NCBI GenBank assembly: GCA_023079485.1
Contig: CM041084.1
Coordinates: forward strand, 98,808,467-98,872,466
Direction of reading: 5' to 3'
Length of the DNA stretch: 64,000 nucleotides
DNA from: Archilochus colubris
Taxonomy: Eukaryota > Chordata > Aves > Apodiformes > Trochilidae
Part shown: in pieces, positions 54,553 to 64,000 of the stretch
How the letters are laid out: each line of letters begins with the position of its first letter
Numbering within the stretch: the stretch's first letter is position 1
The notes under the pieces: generated by a model
What the model was told of the DNA's origin: nothing
What the model saw: the letters and a program-made list of their open reading frames with translations, nothing else
Database searches by the model: none
Translations under genes and position numbers: made by a program

Positions 54553-57530
54553 GACTCCTTCAGCAAACAAGAAGTTGTCTGTCAGATATTTATCATGTGG
54601 GCATTTCAAAAGGCTTTTAAGGGCCCACACAAACCCCACTGATCAGCAGGAGCACAGGTTTTTTGAGTGTTTTCTTTTTTTCTTTCTGATGATGTGCAAA
54701 TGAGGGTTTATGCTGCTATTTCAGTTGTATCTCATTGACATTGTGTTGAGAGTGAGATACCAGACGTGCTTAAAATTGAGTGAACTTTTCTGTCAACACA
54801 GTAGAAAAACTGTGGCCACCTATGAAGTACCCCTTTTTCAGTGCAAGAATGTTTAGCTGGTCAGATTTTGCTTGCTGCTTTGATATCTGATGCTTCCGTG
54901 GATTTGGTTTATTGTGTCTCCCTTAACAACTAAAGAAGTGTTTTCTGGAAATAGTTCCATGACAAAGTTGTATTGTAGTGAGCAGTGTTTCAGGGTAATG
55001 GGAGCCTTAACTGAAAGGATTATTGCAGCAAAATATTTCCTAGCTGTTTGTGTTGGATGATGTGGCTGAGAGGGATACAATAGAGCTGCAAATTTTAAGC
55101 AAGAATGGTATCTGTTTTGCTTTCTGCTACATCTTCAGGGTAGCAAAGCCCAGAGATCAGTTCACTCCCTTGGGACTAAATCTGCTGGCCTTGCTTAGGG
55201 AAAGCTCCCACTAGCAGTGGGAAATATGCTTCTGTAAGCAGTGCAGGAAGTGCTCTGTAGTATATTAAGAAACCAAGTCAGCCCATAAGAAACCAAGCAA
55301 GAGGCATTTTAAAACATTCCCATTACTTACGGAGAAAGGGAAACAGAAAATTAATATGCACATGCTCCATAATTAGCATTTAAGTTCTGGTCTTAATGTG
55401 ATTTAGAGGGAGCTGTGAACTCTTGAAAATTGAAGCTGTTGGTGCAGATGCAGAGCTAGGTGTGCAGTTTCTCATTACTCAGATGTTTCTGTTCTGCCTC
55501 CGGATGAAGTGGGGAACTTTAAAAAGCATCCCCCCACCAAACCCCTGCAAGCAGATCTGTTAACATCCTGCTCTAATTCAGGGCAGAGACCCAAATCTGG
55601 TTCTCCTGTATTGCAAGAGCTCCCAGATAACAGTGCCTTTTTGCTACCCCCCTCTTCTCCAAATCACTCTCCCTATCTATTTGATTATTCTTGCAAAATG
55701 GAGATGCCTTAGTACTCCCCAGTGCCCTCCTAGCATCTGGGTACTCACTTGATTTGTCCAAGTAAGTATGAGAATTGCAAAATGCTGAAGATTTTCTCAT
55801 ATTGAATTATATGGCAGTGTCATGTAACAGGCTCTTAAATCATATGGAAGAAACAGCAGCTTCATAGATATGTTATCTCTTCCCAATCCACTCTCCCATA
55901 GCCTAGCTTTCCATCTTTCCTTGTGAAGCATTCATCATCATCATCATAAAAGTCAGTGCGAAGACAAAAAATCTGAATGTGTGCCTATTCAATAGATACA
56001 TTTTGCTTTGAAGAAAGCAAGAAATATTTTCATCTAGATGCAAAGCACAGACTTGAATGTTCTTGTGTTTTTTAGAGAGCGTGTATGCTGACAGAACTGT
56101 TTCTTTTATTCTTTTATTTCCTCTTCTTTTAGCACACAGCATCCGTGACTCAGTGAATGCACACAGCATTTCGTGACAGAAAACTAAAGCGTTACATTTA
56201 GTGATTTTCTTATTTAAATAGTATTTGAAATAATCATAACAGGGCTCAGTAGATCTTCAGAAATTCTCACTTTTCCTGGTCATTTCAGTATAATCTTGTT
56301 TCACTTCAGTTGTCCAGGAAAATTAATTTAATCTCTTCTGAGAGCTCTTCGTGACAAGAAGCTTTTTTCAGAACAAAACCAGAAAGACAAGGAATGAGGT
56401 TTTCAACACAGCTGTTCAGTACTCATCAGGATTATTTTATATAAATTTGCAAAGAAGAAGAACATTAATGAGTAAACCTGATTAGATTAGTAAACATTTT
56501 CAGAGCTGAGGAAAAAGTTTCCAACATTTTATTGTAATTTTAATTTAGTTTGGTTGTTGGTTTTTTTTAAATCCATGTCAGGAAGGGGAATAACATTTCC
56601 AGTTTTTATTGTGTTAAATTGGCAAGATTAAATACTAGAAAATGAATGCAAAGATAAAAGAAATCATAGGATTTTATGGGCAAAGTAACACTATCTTGCT
56701 TTAGATAAGTTATGTCCATTTTAGTATGAATTAATTACTGTGGAGAAAAAGAGAGGAATTCTGTACTATCCATTCTGATAATGTGATCCTTGTACAGGAA
56801 TCCAAAGGAATTTATTCCTGCTATGAGGTTTTGTTTTTCCTTTTATGTTGAGGGAGGTATAGGATAGGTTTTTGCCAAAAATAATGGAGCAATTCAAGTC
56901 AGACACATAATGGTCATGTGTAAATGAAGTTGTAAAATAAACAGTAGCTACAACACACAGTCCTTCAATTTTTACTTCATTTTACAAACTCACTCCTTTG
57001 GAAAAACAATGACCAGGGCTGCAAGGAAACACAAGATTAGTTTAACATACCTTTTAAATCCTTCCTTTGTTCATTCATAAAATTCTGTGGCAAAGCTGCT
57101 GAGGTCATTGACTTCCTCTGTCTCACATAGGGCTCTAAAGAATTCTGAGCCTGCTCTCTAATTGATCTTTCTGGGTGCCCAGTGATTAAATTCTGGGAAA
57201 TTGCTAAATTCTGAGTCACGTCATAAAAACCAATTAGTGGTTGGTTGACAGTTTGTCTCCCAGATGAAGTCTCCAAGTTTCTGTTAATACCACATCACTG
57301 TATAGGTTATTGCTGGCAAATGGCTCGAGTTTATTTTGTAGAAGAATGTTATGCAAAGTCAAAAAGTTTTTGTTGGATACTGCTAATGCTAAAAGTTTTG
57401 TTTGAATGGAGCATACTGTCCCTTTTGGCTTCGTTTGACTGCTCCTAATGCATATTGAAGTGTTGGGGTGAGTGAGGAAAATCAGTTTTTTTTTAAAAAA
57501 ACCTTTTTTAAAGAAAATCTGCTATTGAGA

Positions 57531-57598
57531 TTTGGTTTTTTTTTGTTGTTGTGGGTTTTTGGTTGTTGGTTTGTTGTTGCTGGTTTGGTTATTTTTTT
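57531..57598. repeat. TTG/TTTGG-rich simple repeat
   Basis: TTGTTG, TTTGG and GGTTG units with a T-run fill about 68 bases and lack C almost entirely on the + strand. Confidence 0.8.
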
Positions 57599-58316
57599 GA
57601 TACATCCTTTTCATTCAGTGGTAGCTTCTTGGGATGATCAGAAGCTTCTTCAAGAAGTTACTTTTGAAAGGTGGCACTCTTGTATCTTCTCCCTAGCTGC
57701 TGTTGTAAGCTGTGTGTAAATGGTCTTGGTGAGGGTTTTTTTTTCATCCTCTTCTCTATGAGTACAAAGGACAGGAAATAAACTGTGGTCCTCTTTCTGA
57801 GTCACTGTGTCCTGGCACACAGTGAGCAGAACTCCAGGCTGGGGAAGGCAGACACTTATCCCAGATGGATCTGTGCATTACTTTGACTTTTAAGATAATG
57901 ATGCTGTGATCCAGTAGGTTTGAGTATAACCTCAACAATGTAGGTGGTATGCAAGTGTCTGTTCTCTAACAGGGTGACTTTGCTGTGTTAAGTGTATTTC
58001 TTTAAACAGGACATAGGCTGGAGAGGTTACAGTATGAAATGCTTTTAAAAGTGAAGAAATAGCAAAAATTATAATTAAATTTTGGACAGAAGGCTTCCTC
58101 CCCTCCCTCTACCCTTAAAGTTGGTGTTATGCTTAAATAATTACTAGTAGCCTATTCTTGAGCACAGTACCTTTCCTTTAAAATTTAAAAGCATAAAGTG
58201 GGATACTGGAACATTTTAAGAAGTTCCTTCAGAAAAAAATTAAAAATGAAAAAAAACCGAGGATTTAATTTTATATGTAGTATATTTATAATATGTGTGA
58301 ACATAACTGTGGTAGG

Positions 58317-59380
58317 TAAACCTGGGCTGGATGCCCATGAAAGCCACTCCATCCAGGCTGGGGAGAGAAAGTATAACAAAAGGCTTGTTGGTTGAAATAA
58401 GGTCAGAGAGATCATGGACCAGTTACTATCACCAACAAAACAGACTCAGCTTGGGGAAATTAGTTTGTTACCAATTAGAGAAGGGTAAGTAGAAATTAAA
58501 AGCAAATCTTAAAATGCCTTCTACCCCACCCCTCTCATCTCCCTGGGCTTAATTTCATTTCTGAATTCTCTAGCTTCTCCCCCTCCAGCATCAGGGAGAT
58601 TTTGGAAGGGGGTTGTGGTCAGCTCATCACCTCTTGTTTCTGCTTCTCCTCCCCCCTCAGGGGTAGGACTTCTCACATTCTTCCCCTACTTCAGCACGGA
58701 GTCCCTCCCACAGGTGACACTCCTCCAGGAACTTCTCCAACATGAGTACTTCCCATGGGCTGCTGTTCCTCGCAAACTCATGGGGCCCCTCATGGGGTCA
58801 CAAGTCTTACAAACAAACCTGCTTCACCATGGGTTCCCTTTGCCATGGGGTCACAGGTCCTGCCTAGAGCCATCTCCAGCATGGGCTTCCCACAGGGTCA
58901 CATCCTTTGTGGCATCCATCTGCTCCAGCATGGCATCTTCCATGGGCTACAGGTGGATATGTGCTTCACTGTGGACTTCCATGGGCGGCAGCCCCATGGG
59001 ACATGGCACAGCATGATCCTCACCACAGGATGCAGGGGAATTTTTGCTCTGGGTCCTGGATCACCTCCTCCCCCTCCTTATTCACTGACCTGGTGTCTGC
59101 AGGGCGGTTTTCCCCTCATATTCTCACTCTTTTCTCCAGCTGCAGTTCCTGTTGAGCAGCAACTTTTCCCCCTTCTTAAATATGTTATCCCAGAGGTGCT
59201 GCCACTGTCCCTGGTGGACTTTGCCTTGGCCAATGGTGGGTCAGCCTTGGAGCTGGTTGGCATTGGTTCTGCCAGACACGGGTGAAGCTACTCGCTTGTG
59301 TGAGTATCTTCTCAGAGCAGGCAACCTTCTAGTCCCCTGCTACCAAAACATTGCCATGCAAACCCAACGCAGTAACAATA
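58317..59380 (+). mobile_element. Avian ERV/LTR-like interspersed repeat, about 1.06 kb, truncated
   Basis: I recognise several landmarks of a repeat that is very common in songbirds and other Neoaves. In order they are GCTGGATGCCCATGAAAGCC, GAAAGTATAACAAAAGGCTT, AACAGACTCAGCTTGGGGAA, CCCTCAGGGGTAGGACTTCT, repeated CCATGGGCTGCAG-like units, GGTGTCTGCAGGGCGGTTTT, TTAAATATGTTATCCCAGAG, GGTTGGCATTGGTTCTGCCA, and CCATGCAAACCCAACGCAGT. That family is generally treated as endogenous-retrovirus derived. The copy is diverged and lacks recognisable ends or duplications. Open frames across it (for example 58755-59285) have no retroviral motif and are not proposed as genes. The strand given follows the orientation in which I remember the family. 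Confidence 0.65.
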
Positions 59381-62300
59381 TAATTTATACAAAATTTAAT
59401 AATGAATAGATGTTTTAATGATTAATTTGGAGAATCATCAATGCACAGGCAGTGTTATAAAACCCAGCATGTTCCGACTTGGTTGGTCTATTGCTGTCAC
59501 TACTGCAAGTCTAGTTCACAAACACAGGTTGCTGTAATGACAGTTATCTAAATCTAAAGCTGATTATCTAAAGCTGACTTAAAGCCTCCCATTGTGTAAA
59601 TTTATAACAGAGCAAAATGTTCTTTAAAAGTGCTTTGGTTTGGAATAGATGTGCTAAATGTTATTTTTCACATTAGCCATAACAAAGTTATGTGGCTGTC
59701 TTTGCATGTAGTTTAGATTTTTTTTGCTCTCTGTTTATAGCTCACAGTCTGCTGCAGTATAATCAGAGGGAAGGTCATAAACAGAAACCTTCAGTGAGGA
59801 GAAGTTTAGTCCACACTAGAAGGATTAGATCTCAAGTGGAGACCAGTATTTACTAACTTTTTTTTTTACTTCTTTCAGATGCAGATACTGACATCTGAAA
59901 AAACTTCCATCTTCCATTTCATGCCATTACTGGCAAGCAGAAAAGGCACCTCTCATTCAGTTTTCTCAGACCTTGACTGTAGTATTTTTATGATTTTCAG
60001 TCTTGCAAGCTGTATTATTGTGCTATCAGAGCCTTGCATAAGTACTGATGGAGCTGCACTGAAGTGTAAAGGTTTTTAAAGCAATTAAATGGTCATCTTG
60101 GCTACTGAAGCCAGTCTGGCTCTAAGCAAATTGCACTGTGGGTCACTGCCACATTGCTGTTCCTACTTTTGCTGCTTCTGTCTAAAAATTAGCTTAACTG
60201 TCCTTATGATATGCTGTCCTGAAGTACAGACAATCTCCAAGGCAGAAAGGGGTTGGAATTCATCCCATGTTGCTCAGGAGCCAAGGGTAAAACCCCACAC
60301 TGTAAAGCTGGGAGAGCAGAGGTTCTCTCAATCTCTTGTTTTAGTTGTGAATCACAGAATCCCCTGTGCTCTTGCTACACTTTGTACTTGTAGAACTGTT
60401 CTCATCATGACATCTATCTCCTTACCTTAAGCAGGCCTTAATAGTGTTTTGTTTTGCTGTCTGTTTCACATGCTCTTATCCAGAAGATGTGGTATATATT
60501 ATACCATTCTAGAGTGCAGTGCACGCATCACCACTGCTATGATATTATACTTGCACTTAGCCCTGTGCTCTTGTTTGTGCTTTTCATATATATAGTCTAG
60601 ATTAGAAAAAAACTCAATTATTATAGTTCATGATTATTTATAGTAGAGTTATTACAAAAATATGGAAGGTGCTGTGTGGTCTCATGCCAATGTGCTTTCT
60701 ACCACTGACAGATCAAAACCCTAGAAATTGATCAAATAGTAAATAGTCATCACTCATAAGGGATGCTGTTTGTTGCTTCAGTGACTCCTACTGTATATTT
60801 TCAGATGCTGTGCATTTGTGCTTTTATGCTGTTTTCATCAAGACCTGTAGAAAAGATGCAAGACATCTTTCCTGGGACACCTGTATGGGGGCAGTACATA
60901 AGCAGTACCTTAATGTGGTCATCACAAAGATAGGCAGATCCATAGACATTATCCTGTAACTTCAGTTTCTATATCTTTTGTACAAATACAGAAACCAGTG
61001 GCATGTGTTATCTGTGTAAATAAAGAACTAGAAAAACTAGTTTTTCTGTTACTTTAGGGAAACATGAACAGCTCTCCCACAACTAAGATCCATGTGAGGA
61101 AAAAAATTGCTGCATACTTGAAGAGTGCTTCTTGCTCTTTGACAAGGTTTTCCTTGTCCTGACTGTGCAGCAGGACTGACTGCAGGTGAGCACCTGAAGC
61201 ATGGCTGGGGAATCAAAGGGTCTGATTGCAGAGAGCCTTCCTGAAGTGAAGCCACTAAGACAATGCTTCATTGTCTGCAGATGTTTTGCTGGACAAAATA
61301 TCAATCTTTATCTAAAAAGAAGATAATATAGGTTTGAGGTTTTCCTACCAGAAATGCCTCACTTATGTGTTTTTGTGTCGTTTTTTTGTTTTCCTAAGAA
61401 ACTAATTCCTGAGGATAATCCACATTTCTTTTTCTTACCAAATTCTTCATGATAACATTAATGTTTCCTAAAATCATCGCCCCACTCTTTGAAAGTCCTT
61501 CTGCTTAAAATCACAAATGTGCAGCCACATGTAAGTGAAAAGAATACAGAAAGGGCATTGAACTTCTCTTGCAGGGATTAGTTTTTATTCTTTAGGTTGT
61601 GGGCTTTGCATTTTTTACAGGGGGTCTTCTAATTGGGAATTTTGTGTTGATCAGTTTTAGACTCTTACTCAAGGCAAAAATTATAATAGAATCAAGCTGA
61701 AGTCCTGTGCAAATATTTTCAGACCAGTAGCAAAAGTTAGCGTTGCTTGCAGTCCACTGATATTTAGAATATGTGTTTTTGCTGGTCATGAACCAAGCCT
61801 CACATGTTTATCTTGGTTCACAAGGTGCTTCTGTTTTTTTATTTTTTTTTAATAAAAAAAAGCTAGTCTTAGCAGGAGGTTCAGATTTGTTTTTAATATT
61901 AACAGCTTCTCTGCTTAGAAAAAAAGAAACAATTTGCCTCTGTTTGCAAGGTAAACTTAAAGGAAGTGCTGAATAAAACAACAAACTCCCTCAGAACCTC
62001 CTCACAGCAACATTCATTACCAAAGCATTTCTTGTGACCTGGGTTGGGCAAGTAAGTTTGAGCAGAGTGCTTTGAGTTCATTAAATTGGGTTATGATTAA
62101 ATTGCTTCTTTTTAAGCACTGCTGTCCAGAAGGAGCAGTGCTTCTCAGTAGGGGAGAACAGGTCATCTCTGTTGCTTTGTGGTACATGCAGTATGTGACC
62201 TGAGAAGATGCTTGTGATGCAGCCTGGGGAGAGGGGGAGCCTTTAGGGGTGCAATGAAAGAAAGATAGCAAGGTGGTAAGAAAATGATATTAGGGCATCT

Positions 62301-64000
62301 TGTATTCTCCTGCTGCTGCCTCCTGGAAAGCTCTTACCTTTAGGTGGGCACAGATTCTGCAATTTTGCCTTGACCTTTGATGCTGCTAGTGCTGCAGTAA
62401 TTATTATGATAGTCATAATTAGAGTCATTTAACTGTAATTCATCTCAACCAGCTCCACTGCCCCTTGTGTGCTGTGAAGCAGATCATTAGATTTCAAAAA
62501 TCTTCCATGGACATGGTGAAGAACGTGGTGAAAGGCAATAGGGTCACAGACCTTTCTTCCTTTTCTCATTTACTAATTACTGCTAACAAAATACCTGATT
62601 TGAAAATATTTTTATGTGAACACATGAACACATTTTTTTATTTGTAAAACTTTCCTCAGACTATAAAGTCACAGTGAAAGTATTTCATCATGAGTATTTG
62701 GTGTCTGTGTCTTCTGTGGTGTATAATTTGGGACTGAGTCTGGTTTCAGTAAATTATACTTATTTTGACATTTGGGATTGATACAAATAAAGTAATATAA
62801 ACACCAGAGTTAGTCTCTGTGAGTCAGATATTTGTTGTGGACTGCTTCTAACAAGCAAGTGCAGCCATGTTGTCAAAAACAGCATAGTAACAATTTGTCT
62901 CACAGATAAACAGTGATACATATACTTGCCAAAGTTCACTAACATAAATATGACCCTGGGATTTTACCCAAACACTCCTGTATTTGTAGATAATTGGTCA
63001 GGAAATGTCAGACATTTTCTTGTTTATATGCACTCTTCACTATATCCCTGCTAGTGGGGATCTGATGAATAACCTCTCCTACTTTCAAATTATATCCTGT
63101 ATTTTCAAATTATCTGTTATTTCATGTGCTCCTTCATGATGACAGATTTTAACATGATGGGGATGAAAGTTAGCTTATTGATATCACTGAATGTAATCAC
63201 ACTTATAACCCTGAAGTAAAAAAGTAGTGAAGACTGACTTCTTTAGAAGACTCACAAGTTGGTGTCCAGAGAAGAAACAGACATTATAAATCTCCTCTGG
63301 AAGTTCAGGGATTTTAAATTTTTTTCTTTTTTTTTTCTTTTTTTTTAATGTATAAATCTCTCGCATTAGCTGTTTTTTCTGACCTCAAAAACAAACAGAA
63401 AAGGGTTGAAAAGATTCCTGAGAAGGTTCAGAGGCTCAGTATTTTTTTTTTCAGACTTTGTGAAAGCTTTGTCATAGTCTCCACTTACTACAGAATCAGA
63501 CACATGATAAGTATCAAATTGAAATAGAAATGCCCAAGCAAAAATGCACTTTATTACAACAAAATGGGAATTTTTGGTAAGACTTTATGGTCCTAACAGT
63601 TTTGATTTATGCTTGTAGAGGCTCTGACTCTGTAACATGCAGTACCATCTCCTGGGTTCTTCACTTTGTCTGTGAAATGCTTCAGTGCTGGTGATATTTC
63701 TGTCCTTTCATTTCACAAGAAATTCTGCATATCCTGACTTGGGTCTTGATCCAAAAAACCTACAGAGGCTGCTATAATTTTTCTTCAGGCTCATAGAAAG
63801 GCACAGAAATTTCAGTTCCTGGGAAAAGGAGTAGGCTTTGCCAGTCTGCAGCTAACATTAATGCTACATTTGTTTTGTCCACGAGTCAGTAGCAGGTGAT
63901 GTGATCATACCTTTCTAAAACCAGAAGGAAAGACCTGAAAATTGTGCTTGCTCTTGAGAAAAGTCACTATTATGACTTTTTCAATGATATAACTTCCAAT
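59381..64000. other. Intronic DNA to the window end, no recognised gene
   Basis: Unique AT-rich sequence with T-runs at 59856-59868, 61835-61850 and 63318-63347. The next PIEZO2 coding exon is not visible. Confidence 0.6.

Larger units (their letters stand above)
51526..58316. other. Intronic DNA without a recognised gene
   Basis: About 6.8 kb of unique sequence. It contains a 10-bp-stem hairpin at 54511-54552 and a TTG-rich run at 57531-57598. No exon was recognised. Confidence 0.6.
42134..64000 (+). other. PIEZO2: PIEZO2 intron downstream of the exon (5' part)
   Basis: The intron begins at the GTAAGA donor and runs past the window end. The next coding exon should open with the HTGRLLK-like peptide that follows TMQG; I looked for it and did not find it. 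This part is richer in transposon remnants than the upstream intron: two LTR-type elements, a solo LTR and two large CR1 fragments. Confidence 0.85.

Noticed and set aside
58755..59285. 176-codon + frame
   Set aside because: It lies wholly inside a known-looking avian ERV/LTR repeat and lacks any retroviral or cellular protein motif.
42134..64000. Third PIEZO2 coding exon (HTGRLLK-like peptide)
   Set aside because: Searched for by eye downstream of the donor and not found; the intron appears to continue past the window.

Overview
This window looks like AT-rich, intron-dominated DNA from a bird. The evidence is the set of 3'-terminal CR1 LINE fragments, several ending in the tandem ATTCTATGATTCTATGA tail typical of avian genomes. 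There are also avian-type LTR sequences, and no L1, Alu or other mammalian repeats. No bacterial-style gene organisation, CRISPR array, rRNA or convincing tRNA was seen.

The only exon I can defend is at 42038-42133 on the + strand. It is 96 bases long, bounded by a good acceptor (pyrimidine tract plus CAG) and a strong donor (AAG|GTAAGA). It encodes a peptide I recognise as the second coding exon of PIEZO2, a mechanosensitive cation channel (CAFRYNG...FVYLIYLLLIPLF...EPTKTTMQ). The rest of the window is therefore best read as PIEZO2 intron on both sides: 1-42037 is the 3' part of the intron before this exon, and 42134-64000 is the 5' part of the intron after it. I found neither the first nor the third coding exon, so both introns extend beyond the window.

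Layout. 1-3.1 kb: an old CR1 scrap, an exon-like hydrophobic reading frame and a long TTTC microsatellite followed by AAAT repeats. 3.1-28 kb: mostly unique intron, with short CR1 3' ends at 14.6, 21.1 and 24.9 kb, a TATC-type microsatellite at 12.5 kb and a 20-bp minisatellite at 22.7 kb. 28.1-28.6 kb: a CR1 3' end (+). 31.1 kb: a hairpin with a perfect 18-bp stem. 39.9 kb: a CR1 tail. 42.0 kb: the PIEZO2 exon, whose frame stays open for 92 codons into the following intron. 43.5-44.1 kb: an LTR-like element. 48.0-48.7 kb: a CR1 on the - strand with a long uninterrupted ORF2 C-terminal frame. 50.4-51.5 kb: a decayed CR1 into which a 324-bp solo LTR has inserted, with TGTAG/CTACA ends and a 6-bp target duplication. 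58.3-59.4 kb: an avian ERV/LTR-like repeat with internal repetition.

There is no multigene system here. The biology is one channel gene plus transposon history. The items most worth checking are the read-through frame after the exon, the 31.1-kb hairpin and the nested solo LTR. Repeat family names and PIEZO2 exon order come from memory of these families and were not checked by any search.
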